Origin: an uncultured Oscillospiraceae bacterium
Lineage (GTDB): Bacteria; Bacillota; Clostridia; Oscillospirales; Oscillospiraceae
Assembly: GCA_900751035.1 (NCBI GenBank)
Contig: CAADSF010000094.1
Coordinates: forward strand, 1 to 6,323
Direction: 5' to 3'
Length of the DNA: 6,323 nt
Made by a program: the position numbers and the translations under genes
Shown here: piece after piece, positions 1 to 6,146 of the stretch
Layout of the letters: each line of letters begins with the position of its first letter
Numbering within the stretch: the first letter of the stretch is position 1
Notes under the pieces: generated by a model
The model's input: only the letters and a program-made list of their open reading frames with translations
The model's database searches: none
Told to the model about the DNA's origin: nothing

Positions 1-1
1 T

Positions 2-808
2 GCTCTTCAGAGCAGCCTCAACAGCGGAGGTGTAGATGCCGCCGCCGCAGGCGAAGACGACCTCGGTGCCGCCGGCATACCAGGTGTCCATAACAGCGGT
101 GATGTCAGCGTCGCCGAAGAACTGACCGCCATAGACGTAGTTCAGAGTGACGTCGGACAGGCCCATGTCGGCAGCCGCAGCGTCAACGCCCTGCACGAAG
201 CCGTAGCCATAGCGGATAACAGCGGGAACAGCCATGCCGCCCAGGAAGCCGAGGTTCTTGTAGCCCAGCTTGACAGCAGCGTAACCGGCCATGTAGCCGC
301 AGAGCTCTTCCTGATAGATTGCGCAGTAGACATTGCTCATGTCAACATACTTCGTGAGTTCCCAGTTGTCGGGGTTATAGTCATAGCTTTCGCCAGCCTT
401 GGCAACGCCAGCCTCAAGCAGGTCGCCCTTGCCGACGTCGAGCGCGATGAACTTGACATCGGGGAACTGCGGAGCAGCTTCAACGATTGCGCCGCCGAAA
501 GCGTAGCCCGGCATAACGATGACGTTGTAGCCTTCGTCAACTGCCTTTTTGATCATGGCGACACGGTCAGCGGTGTTGTCGCCGGCGGGCTTGAAGTAGC
601 TGAAGGTCACGCCGTTGGCCTCGCAGAACGCCTTACAGGCTTCGTACGTGGTCTGGTTGAAGGACTGGTCGGTGATATCGCCGTAGTCGGTGATCATGGC
701 GACAGCGTACGCGTTGGCTTGTTCGGGTTCGGACTCGGTCTTGGATGCGCAGGCAGCCAGGCTCAGGACCATGACCAGAACCAGAAGCAGTGCAAGATAC
801 TTCTTCAT
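2..808 (-). CDS. BMP-family ABC transporter substrate-binding lipoprotein (5' part; runs off the left edge)
   Basis: This is the N-terminal 269 residues of a solute-binding lipoprotein of the BMP (basic membrane protein)/PnrA family. Characterised members capture purine nucleosides outside the membrane and deliver them to an ABC importer; the ligand here is inferred from the family. Residues 1-20 form a lipoprotein signal: KK at positions 2-3, a hydrophobic core, then the lipobox LAAC with the lipidated Cys at 20. An acidic, polar linker (about 21-32) leads into the periplasmic-binding-protein type I fold. Family hallmarks are D41, DQSFNQ (47-52), the TADR-containing segment (79-82), NVIVMPG (95-101), DVKFIALDV (117-125) and LGFLGGMAVPAVIRYGYGF (186-204). 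The start is supported by an AAAGAGG site (minus strand, 819-826) about 10 nt upstream and by the signal peptide beginning at this Met. The promoter is at 906-934, behind a hairpin-rich leader. Permease and ATPase genes would be expected downstream, beyond the window. The family call is secure; the substrate is not. Confidence 0.95.
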   Translation of the reverse strand, partial: MKKYLALLLVLVMVLSLAACASKTESEPEQANAYAVAMITDYGDITDQSFNQTTYEACKAFCEANGVTFSYFKPAGDNTADRVAMIKKAVDEGYNVIVMPGYAFGGAIVEAAPQFPDVKFIALDVGKGDLLEAGVAKAGESYDYNPDNWELTKYVDMSNVYCAIYQEELCGYMAGYAAVKLGYKNLGFLGGMAVPAVIRYGYGFVQGVDAAAADMGLSDVTLNYVYGGQFFGDADITAVMDTWYAGGTEVVFACGGGIYTSAVEAALKS

Positions 809-840
809 TTGAAAATCTACCTCTTTCATAATATTATTCC

Positions 841-895
841 GCACCGGACTGCGGCGAACCGTACCCCGGTGTCAGAATTGTCCCCTCATAGGGGG
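841..895 (-). other. Structured 5' leader of the BMP lipoprotein gene (two hairpins)
   Basis: The untranslated leader between the promoter and the BMP start is about 90 nt and holds two hairpins. The promoter-proximal one pairs CCCC with GGGG around a short loop (882-894). The distal one pairs CACCGG (842-847) with CCGGTG (866-871) and has an inner CGG-UUCG-CCG hairpin on the minus strand (852-861). The ribosome binding site (819-826) lies downstream of both and is not inside either stem. Neither hairpin is followed by a T run, so they do not look like simple terminators or attenuators. I do not recognise a known riboswitch family. A role in RNA stability or ligand sensing is only a possibility. 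Confidence 0.4.
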
Positions 896-905
896 AGTTA
901 TTTTG

Positions 906-934
906 ATTATATCAGCTTTCGCTGCTGATTGCAA
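906..934 (-). promoter_or_regulatory. Sigma-70-type promoter of the BMP lipoprotein gene
   Basis: On the minus strand there is a -35 box TTGCAA (929-934), a 17-bp spacer (912-928) and a perfect -10 box TATAAT (906-911). Transcription would start near 899 and give a leader of about 90 nt before the ATG at 808. The -35 box lies about 28 bp beyond the stop codon of the GH3 gene, so the BMP gene probably has its own transcription start, even if some read-through occurs. Confidence 0.75.
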
Positions 935-962
935 TGATTTTTCACAGCTTCTGCCATGTTTT

Positions 963-3065
963 TCACAGCTTTTTTGCCTGCAGCATCCATTTGAGAATCC
1001 GGATTGCTGCCTTTTCCAGACCGATGCGGTCGGAACGGAGCGTTTCATCGCCCCAGAGCATCCCGCCGTAGCCGCAGTCGAGCAGCCATGCGCGCAGCAG
1101 CGGGCTGTTTTCCGTGAGCCGCTGGCCGGAAATGACGCAGTCCGGCAGCCTCGCCGCGCGGCAGCTGCCTGCGGCAAGCTCAAATGGACGGCCATACACG
1201 CCGCGCAGCGCGGACTGGGAGACGGAGACGGCCTCCGGCAGGCTCTGCGCGTGCAGCGCGGCCGTCCCATAGGGCCACGCACCCGCGGCCAGCGCCGAGG
1301 TCATGACGCCGCAGACAACCGGGTCCTCCGACCATTTTTCCGCGAACCGCGCCTCCTGCGGCGAGCGCATCACACCCGTATCCGGCCCCAGCCAGAGCTG
1401 AACGCCGAATTCCGCCATTTCAAGGCCCACCGCGCGTCCGACGGCCCGGACGACCTCCGAATCAAACGAGCAGGCAAGCTGTGCGGGCGCGGGGAATACC
1501 GTCGCGCACTGCCGCCGGACGGTTTCGCCCGTTTCCTCGTCCGGGATATCGCGCAGCAGGCGCAGGCCCTGCGCCCCGCCCGCAATCTGGACGGCGGGAA
1601 TGCCGTAGCGCTCGATTGCAGCCGAAGCGCCGAGCGCGCCGGGGACGGCGGACGGCTCCTTGCCGAAGCCGCAGACCAGCCGCACCAGATTTTCCGTATC
1701 CATATCGGCCACGAGATGGAACACGCTGCACCGGCCCTCGCGCACGTCGGCAAGCGTATGATGCTCCCCGTCCGGGCGGCAGCCGGTAAATTCCCGGCCC
1801 CTCCTGCGGCTGCGGCGGGGCAGATCGCGGTCGGAGAAGCGGATGGCGTGCTTATGCGCCTGCTCGATCTCGGCCAGGTCCTCAGGGAACTGGAAGCAGA
1901 TGGCTTCGGGTCGCCTGCGCTCCTGCGCGGCAGGCATGGTGAGCGGCTCCGCCGCCTGCACCACGGCGCTGCGCGTCAGGCGGATAGAGCCCGCCAGATA
2001 GCAGGCGCGGCTGCTCATGCCAATGCGGATATCGTAATATCCCGCGTCCAGCACGAACGCGTGTGTGCGCTCGCGGTAGACGGAAAGCTCCGTGATGGGG
2101 AACCGCAGCGCGACCGTCTGGCTCTCGCCGGGGGCAAGCAGGCGGCTTTTCCGGAAGCAGTTCAGGAAGCTGACGGGCCGCGTCAGGTCGCCCTCTGGCC
2201 GCGTCACATAGACCTGCACAAGCTCGCTGGCCGCAAATTTCTCCCCGGTGTTGACCAGCTCCGCGCTCACCGTCACATCGCAGCCGTCGAGCCCTGCTGA
2301 GACGCTGCCGAACGTGACCGCTCCGTAGCTCAGACCATGGCCGAACGGATAGCGCACGGGAACGCCGAAGGAATCAAAATAGCGGTATCCCGTAAACTGA
2401 TCCACTATGGCGCAGGCGTCCGCAAACGCCTCCGCGCGCTCGGGCCAGCTGAAGGAAAGATGACCGGACGGCATGACCTTCGCGGTCAGCACATCGGCAA
2501 GCGCCCCGCCAGCCTCCTGCCCCGCGAGGCCGAGGAAGACAATCGCGCCGCACGAGAGCGCAGCCTCGTTCAGCTCGATAAAGCCCGGCGCGGCCAGCAC
2601 AAGCACCGTCCGCTCAAACACGGACGTGACGCGCGTGAGCATGGCCGTCTCCTCGTCGGTCAGCTGGAGCGCATAGCGCTCCGGCGTCCGGCCGATGACG
2701 ACGACAGCCGCCGCGCAGTCATGGCGCAGTGCGCCGAAATCGAGATTCGTCAGCGGCATTTCGCCGCCCTCCGGGTGCTCTACGGCCCAGGTGCGGTATT
2801 TGCGGGCCAGAAGCGCGTCGGGCCTGACCGTCTCGCTTGCGGCAAGGCCGTCCAGCACGCCGATGGAGCGCCAGGGCGTCATGGCCCGGTCAAAGGCAGG
2901 GGTTTGCAGCTGTTTGACGCCGAACACGGCCACGGGCAGCGGTGCGCCGTCCTCCTGCGGCAGCAGCGGGAGCGTCTGGTTCTTGTTCTGCAGCAGCACA
3001 ATCCCGGCAGCGGCAGCGGCGCGCGCGGTCAGCGCATGGTCGCTCATTCTGAGTGTGATGTCCAT
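963..3065 (-). CDS. Circularly permuted glycoside hydrolase family 3 protein (beta-glucosidase-like), possibly degenerate
   Basis: A 700-residue protein of the GH3 family with domains in the inverted order known from some clostridial and ruminococcal beta-glucosidases. A GH3 C-domain comes first (about 10-245; AGIVLLQN at 20-27, MPSGHLSFSWP at 198-208, GYRYFDSFGVPVRYPFGHGLSY at 226-247). A fibronectin III-like domain follows (about 260-350), then an Arg-rich linker (about 380-430) and the GH3 N-domain (about 435-700; TLADVREG, YGIPAVQIAGGAQGLR, ATVFP, WSEDP at 578-582). No signal peptide is visible, so it is probably cytosolic. Active members hydrolyse beta-glucosides or beta-xylosides. Several active-site motifs are unusual here. 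The usual DGPHGLR reads GGAQGLR (496-502), the Lys-His motif reads TAALHAQ (601-607), and only 27 residues follow D673, which aligns by eye with the catalytic nucleophile. The start has AGGAG (3073-3077) 7 nt upstream. Fold assignment is confident; catalytic activity is doubtful. Confidence 0.88.
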   Translation of the reverse strand: MDITLRMSDHALTARAAAAAGIVLLQNKNQTLPLLPQEDGAPLPVAVFGVKQLQTPAFDRAMTPWRSIGVLDGLAASETVRPDALLARKYRTWAVEHPEGGEMPLTNLDFGALRHDCAAAVVVIGRTPERYALQLTDEETAMLTRVTSVFERTVLVLAAPGFIELNEAALSCGAIVFLGLAGQEAGGALADVLTAKVMPSGHLSFSWPERAEAFADACAIVDQFTGYRYFDSFGVPVRYPFGHGLSYGAVTFGSVSAGLDGCDVTVSAELVNTGEKFAASELVQVYVTRPEGDLTRPVSFLNCFRKSRLLAPGESQTVALRFPITELSVYRERTHAFVLDAGYYDIRIGMSSRACYLAGSIRLTRSAVVQAAEPLTMPAAQERRRPEAICFQFPEDLAEIEQAHKHAIRFSDRDLPRRSRRRGREFTGCRPDGEHHTLADVREGRCSVFHLVADMDTENLVRLVCGFGKEPSAVPGALGASAAIERYGIPAVQIAGGAQGLRLLRDIPDEETGETVRRQCATVFPAPAQLACSFDSEVVRAVGRAVGLEMAEFGVQLWLGPDTGVMRSPQEARFAEKWSEDPVVCGVMTSALAAGAWPYGTAALHAQSLPEAVSVSQSALRGVYGRPFELAAGSCRAARLPDCVISGQRLTENSPLLRAWLLDCGYGGMLWGDETLRSDRIGLEKAAIRILKWMLQAKKL

Positions 3066-3072
3066 ATGTATT

Positions 3073-3094
3073 CTCCTGTTATTATATTGTCAAT
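3073..3094 (-). promoter_or_regulatory. Possible promoter elements and ribosome binding site of the GH3 gene
   Basis: The minus strand carries a perfect TATAAT (3081-3086), and 2 nt upstream of it a perfect TTGACA (3089-3094). The two cannot serve the same promoter. No good -35 box is seen 16-18 bp upstream of TATAAT, and a start from it would fall at about 3074, inside the AGGAG ribosome binding site (3073-3077). A start directed by TTGACA would fall inside the gene. The ribosome binding site is convincing, the promoter assignment is not. Confidence 0.3.
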
Positions 3095-3103
3095 GTATGT
3101 GGA

Positions 3104-3296
3104 GCCTGTTCTGACAGGCGGGGATGCGTCCTTCAACGCCTCCTCTTGCCGCGCCCCGCGCGGTAAGGGGAGGTGGCATTTTCGAAGAAAATGACGGAGG
3201 GGATGTGCTGCAAAATTCAGAGTGCTTCCTGAATTTGCTGCATTCGAATCCCCTCAGTCAGCTTCGCTGACAGCCCCCCTTGAGCCCAAGGGGGGC
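3104..3296. repeat. Hairpin-chain intergenic element, REP/MITE-like
   Basis: Nearly the whole gap between the flavoprotein and GH3 genes is made of consecutive inverted repeats. GCCTGT/ACAGGC pairs at 3104-3119 with a 4-nt loop. A 16-bp stem at 3139-3154/3158-3173 has two G-T wobbles and a CCC loop. CATTTTC-GAA-GAAAATG lies at 3177-3193. AAATTCAG/CTGAATTT pairs at 3213-3220/3229-3236. GTCAGC-TTC-GCTGAC lies at 3257-3271. A 9-bp GC-rich stem lies at 3273-3281/3288-3296. The text and hairpin style resemble dispersed non-coding repeats I recall from Oscillospiraceae genomes; copy number cannot be seen in one window. It carries no open reading frame that looks real and sits at the 3' end of the flavoprotein transcript. 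Confidence 0.6.
3273..3296 (-). terminator. Possible transcript-end hairpin of the flavoprotein gene
   Basis: A stem of 9 bp (GCCCCCCTT with AAGGGGGGC) and a 6-nt loop lies about 29 bp beyond the stop codon of the flavoprotein gene. It is strong enough to act at a transcript end, but it is not followed by a T run on the minus strand, so a classical intrinsic terminator is not shown. It is also part of the larger hairpin element. Confidence 0.35.
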
Positions 3297-3324
3297 CTTT
3301 GGGGGCGAAATAGGGAAAGTCTGC

Positions 3325-4533
3325 TCAAATCTTCCCCAGTTTTCCGGCTACATAGCCGGACGACCAGGCCCATTGGAGGTTGTAGCCTCCGCAGTCGCCG
3401 TCGATGTCCAGAACCTCGCCGCAGGCGAATATGCCGGGGGCAAGCCTGCTTTCGAGCGTGTCGGCGCGGAACTCCGCCGTCCGAATGCCGCCCGCCGTCA
3501 CCTGTGCGCTCTCGAAGCCGGAAACGCCCGTAACGGGAAGCGAAAAATATTTAATGGCTGATACCAGCGCGTCCAGCGACGCGTCGGGAACGGACGCAAG
3601 CGGCTGTGCGCCGAGTCCGCAGGCACGGCAGAGCGTTTTGCCGAGGCGCGGATGGAGCATACCGGAAAGCAGCTCCTCGCCAGCCAGCGCCGGGAATGCC
3701 GTGCGCCGCGCCTGCAGAAGCGCACGCACCTGCGGCGCGGAATAGTCCCGCAGGAAATCGAGCAGCAGCTCGGCCCCCTGCGCTTGTCCAGCCGCCCGCG
3801 AAAGCGTGAACGCAGCCGGGCCGGAAACGCCCGTCTCGGTAAACTGCACCTCGCCCGCGTCCTCCCGCAGCGTTCTGCCGTCTGTGCGCAGGCGGATGCG
3901 GCAGTCGGCCCGCACGCCCTTCAGTCCCCGGATGGGAGCCGTATCCGTGCGAATCTGCGTGAGGCTGGGATGCAGCGCCGTGCGGCTGTGGCCGAGCTGG
4001 GCAAGCAGCTTGTAGCCGGACATCGTTCCGCCCAGCGCCTTTCCCGCGCAGCCGCCGCAGGCGACGATCAGCCTGTCTCCAAAATATGTACTGCCGTCCG
4101 CGCCCGTGACCTGATAGCCGCGGGCTTTTTTCTTCACGCTCTGCGCGTCGAAGCTGCAGACGAGCTGCACGCCCGCCTGCGCGGCAGCGAACCGCAGCAC
4201 GTCCACAACGCTGTTGGCCTGATCGGACAGGGGATAGACCCGTCCGGACGGCTCCGCCGTGGTCAGAAGCCCAAGCGCGTGGAAAAAATCCAGCGCAGCC
4301 TGCCCGTCAAAGCGCGAAAGCGCGGCGCGTGCAAAGCCCGCGTCCTGCCCGTGATAATGCTCCGGGGACAGGTCGAGGTTCGTCAGGTTGCACCGGCCAT
4401 TGCCGGTGGCGAGCAGCTTGCGCCCGACACGCGACTGCCGTTCGAGAACGGTGACGGTATTCTGTTCATCCTGCGCGGCGGAAAGCGCGGCCATCAGCCC
4501 GCTGGCCCCGCCGCCGAGAATCAAAACCTTCAT
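3325..4533 (-). CDS. HI0933/BaiN-like FAD-dependent oxidoreductase
   Basis: A 402-residue soluble flavoprotein of the HI0933 family (YhiN, BaiN), close to the usual length of about 400. The FAD-binding Rossmann motif GGGASG is at 7-12, and the ribose-binding acidic residue is probably E31 at the end of the second strand. The family signature GNGRCNLTN is at 44-52. Further conserved parts are VACGGCAGKALGGTMSGY (158-175 region), FTETGVSGPAAFTLSR (231-246), QVTAGGI (344-350) and the C-terminal FAD motif GEVLDIDGDCGGYNLQWAWS (372-391). The physiological reaction of most members is unknown. BaiN of Clostridium scindens was proposed to act in bile-acid dehydroxylation, but no bai genes are near, so that role should not be transferred. 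The start at 4533 has AAGGAG (CTCCT on the plus strand at 4540-4544) 6 nt upstream and puts the Rossmann motif at the N-terminus. An in-frame ATG at 4572 adds 13 residues without a binding site. It lies 146 bp downstream of the aminotransferase gene, with a hairpin repeat between. Confidence 0.93.
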   Translation of the reverse strand: MKVLILGGGASGLMAALSAAQDEQNTVTVLERQSRVGRKLLATGNGRCNLTNLDLSPEHYHGQDAGFARAALSRFDGQAALDFFHALGLLTTAEPSGRVYPLSDQANSVVDVLRFAAAQAGVQLVCSFDAQSVKKKARGYQVTGADGSTYFGDRLIVACGGCAGKALGGTMSGYKLLAQLGHSRTALHPSLTQIRTDTAPIRGLKGVRADCRIRLRTDGRTLREDAGEVQFTETGVSGPAAFTLSRAAGQAQGAELLLDFLRDYSAPQVRALLQARRTAFPALAGEELLSGMLHPRLGKTLCRACGLGAQPLASVPDASLDALVSAIKYFSLPVTGVSGFESAQVTAGGIRTAEFRADTLESRLAPGIFACGEVLDIDGDCGGYNLQWAWSSGYVAGKLGKI

Positions 4534-4603
4534 GTGCTGCTCCTTGGGGTGCGTGGTATGGAATATGTACAATTTCTGTAGCCCCTGAACGGTATCGAAT
4601 TCG

Positions 4604-4638
4604 CCGCAGTTTTCCGGAAAAGGCGCTGCCTGCTGCGG
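4604..4638. repeat. Palindrome TTTTCCGGAAAA within a larger imperfect inverted repeat
   Basis: A perfect 12-bp palindrome, TTTTCCGGAAAA (4610-4621), lies in the gap before the flavoprotein gene. It is enclosed by CCGCAG (4604-4609) and CTGCGG (4633-4638), which could pair. A self-complementary site of this kind could bind a dimeric regulator or be part of the adjacent repeat; nothing in the window decides between these. Confidence 0.3.
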
Positions 4639-4658
4639 GCGGACAGAGTCGTCCGCCC
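4637..4658. repeat. Short GC-rich hairpin repeat downstream of the aminotransferase gene
   Basis: GGGCGGAC (4637-4644) and GTCCGCCC (4651-4658) form a perfect 8-bp stem with a 6-nt loop, 21 bp beyond the aminotransferase stop codon. On the minus strand it is preceded by TGTAG. TGTAGGGGCGG...CCGCCC hairpins are, as I recall, a common dispersed motif in gut Clostridia. No T run follows on the minus strand, so it is not a standard intrinsic terminator, although it may protect or define the 3' end. Confidence 0.5.
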
Positions 4659-4679
4659 CTACAAGTGCTCCTGATCCTG

Positions 4680-5957
4680 TTACTGCATCCGCTGCTCCAG
4701 CGCGGCCAGGCGCAGGCTGGTGCAGAAGATCTCCATGGCCTGCTCCAGCTCCTCGACCGGGGGCAGGGACGGGGCGATGCGGATGTTGGAATCCTGCGGG
4801 TCACGGCCATAGGGGAACGTCGCGCCCGCGCTTGTCATGACGACGCCGGCCTCCCTGCACAGCGCCAGCGTGCGCTTTGCGAGGCCCGGAGCGGTGTTGA
4901 CCGAGATGAAATAGCCGCCCCTCGGCCGCTGCCAGGACGCGATGCCGAGCGGCGCGATCTCGGTGTCCAGATGGCGCAGGACGCACTGGAACTTCGGGTT
5001 CAGGAAGGCCGCGTGCTGCTTCATCAGCTCCAGCGTATGGGCCTTGTCCTTCAGAAAGCGCACATGGCGCAGGGAATTGACCTTGTCATAGGAGATGGTC
5101 TGGATGCCGATGAGCTTTTGGAGGTACGCCTGATTTTCCTCGCTCGTGGCCATGACGGAGAAGCCCGCGCCGGGGAGCGTGACCTTGGACGTGGAGGCAA
5201 ATTCATAGACCATGCCGTCGTTTCCCGCCTCGCGGCAGAGCGTCAGAATGTCCCGGAAGGGGACGAATTCGCCGTCAAACTCGTGGATGCAGTAGGCGTT
5301 GTCCCACATGAGGGCAAAATCGGGCGCCGCGGGCTTCAGAGCCGCGATGCGTGCGATCGTCTCGTCAGAGTAGATGATGCCGTCGGGGTTGGAGTATTTC
5401 GGCACGCACCACATGCCCTTGACCGCCGGGTCCTTGACAGCTTCTTCGACCTTGTCCATATCGGGGCCGGTCGGGGTCATGGGGATGGTGATAAGCTCAA
5501 AGCCAAACGATTCTGTGATTTTAAAATGGCGGTCATAGCCGGGGGCCGGGCAGAGCCACTTGACGGCATCCAGCCTGCACCACGGCTTTTCCGAGCGTGC
5601 AAGGCCGTGCGTATAGCCCTTGCTGACCAGATCGTACATGAGCGTCAGCGACGCGTTGCCGCCGATGAAGCACTCTTCGGGTTTGCAGCCAAGCACGTCC
5701 GCCCAGTATTCCTTTGCCTCCTTCAGTCCGGAAAGCTCGCCGTAGTTGCGGGCGTCGACGCCGCCGGAAATGCAGTCCTCCGGGGTCTTGAGAATGCTCA
5801 GAATGCCGGAGACGAGGTCAAGCTGCTCCTTGCCGGGCTTGCCTCTTGCCATATTGAGCTTCAGCTCCTTCGCCTTCAGCGCGTCGAACTGTGCCTTGAC
5901 TGCTGTGTATTCCTCGCGCAGCTGCGCGGGGGTCAGATTCTGATATGCTGTACTCAT
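4680..5957 (-). CDS. PLP-dependent aminotransferase, type Ic aspartate aminotransferase-like
   Basis: A 425-residue cytosolic fold-type I PLP enzyme. The N-terminal part (LKLNMARGKPG at 32-42, NYGELSGLKEAKEYWADVLG at 71-90) and overall layout resemble the Asp_aminotransf family (PF12897), which contains the mycobacterial aspartate aminotransferase Rv3722c. Members transfer the amino group between aspartate and 2-oxoglutarate, linking central carbon to nitrogen assimilation. Visible cofactor residues are GGNAS (99-103, phosphate binding), N190 in KYSNPDG, D219 and Y222 in WDNAY (pyridine ring), the Schiff-base lysine K258 in STSK, and R393 in NIRIAPS (substrate carboxylate). All expected catalytic positions appear intact. 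The start is supported by AAGAAAGGA (5968-5976) 10 nt upstream and a TTGACA promoter at 6005-6032. It may be annotated only as a class I/II aminotransferase. Substrate is inferred from family resemblance. Confidence 0.92.
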   Translation of the reverse strand: MSTAYQNLTPAQLREEYTAVKAQFDALKAKELKLNMARGKPGKEQLDLVSGILSILKTPEDCISGGVDARNYGELSGLKEAKEYWADVLGCKPEECFIGGNASLTLMYDLVSKGYTHGLARSEKPWCRLDAVKWLCPAPGYDRHFKITESFGFELITIPMTPTGPDMDKVEEAVKDPAVKGMWCVPKYSNPDGIIYSDETIARIAALKPAAPDFALMWDNAYCIHEFDGEFVPFRDILTLCREAGNDGMVYEFASTSKVTLPGAGFSVMATSEENQAYLQKLIGIQTISYDKVNSLRHVRFLKDKAHTLELMKQHAAFLNPKFQCVLRHLDTEIAPLGIASWQRPRGGYFISVNTAPGLAKRTLALCREAGVVMTSAGATFPYGRDPQDSNIRIAPSLPPVEELEQAMEIFCTSLRLAALEQRMQ

Positions 5958-6004
5958 GCCGTATGGGTCCTTTCTTCCATTGATTCTTTGCAGTACGGCT
6001 GCCT

Positions 6005-6032
6005 GCTATAGTATATCGCTTCTGCCTGTCAA
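6005..6032 (-). promoter_or_regulatory. Promoter of the aminotransferase gene
   Basis: The minus strand shows a perfect -35 box TTGACA (6027-6032), a 16-bp spacer and a weaker -10 box TATAGC (6005-6010). Transcription would start near 5998, giving a leader of about 40 nt with the ribosome binding site at 5968-5976. An alternative -10 box TATACT (6010-6015) would leave only 11 bp of spacer and is less likely. Confidence 0.6.
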
Positions 6033-6038
6033 AAGCAA

Positions 6039-6078
6039 GCAGAAAGCCCCGTTTTCCCGCAGAAAGCGCCGCGCGGCG
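6039..6078. promoter_or_regulatory. Direct repeat and palindrome between the divergent promoters
   Basis: The 9-bp word GCAGAAAGC occurs twice, at 6039-6047 and 6059-6067, exactly 20 bp apart. A perfect 12-bp GC palindrome, CGCCGCGCGGCG (6067-6078), follows at once and ends 4 bp before the tadA -35 box. Both lie in the 50 bp between the two outward-facing promoters, so an operator is conceivable, but no known binding motif is recognised. Confidence 0.25.
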
Positions 6079-6082
6079 GGTG

Positions 6083-6111
6083 TTGACGAATCTTCCATTT
6101 TCGGGTATGAT
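6083..6111 (+). promoter_or_regulatory. Promoter of tadA
   Basis: The plus strand has a -35 box TTGACG (6083-6088), a 17-bp spacer and a -10 box TATGAT (6106-6111), each one base from consensus. Transcription would begin near 6118 and leave a short leader that contains GGAGG at 6129-6133. It diverges from the aminotransferase promoter, with 50 bp between the two -35 boxes. Confidence 0.7.
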
Positions 6112-6146
6112 AAAGGAACTCTTGCCGTGGAGGTGTGTGTACGGAT

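Noticed and set aside
835..900. Known purine, guanidine or preQ1 riboswitch in the BMP leader
   Set aside because: None of the conserved core words of these families is visible, so only hairpins are reported.
903..2300. Long open frame of 465 codons on the plus strand
   Set aside because: It lies opposite the GH3 gene, whose protein matches a known family in its own frame. The plus-strand product is Arg/Ala-rich with no recognisable domain, typical of a shadow frame in GC-rich DNA.
3343..3360. Inverted repeat TCCGGCTA-CA-TAGCCGGA
   Set aside because: It lies inside the flavoprotein coding region over conserved codons (SGYVAG), so protein coding explains it, and the 2-nt spacer is too short for a relaxed hairpin loop.
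4534..4572. Upstream start adding 13 residues to the flavoprotein
   Set aside because: It has no ribosome binding site, and family members begin directly with the Rossmann strand; the ATG at 4533 has AAGGAG at 6 nt.
3652..4581. Open frame of 309 codons on the plus strand
   Set aside because: It is antisense to the flavoprotein gene, with no domain and no supporting ribosome binding site.
4665..6011. Long open frame of 448 codons on the plus strand
   Set aside because: It is antisense to the aminotransferase gene, whose catalytic residues are all in the minus-strand frame; the composition is that of a GC shadow.
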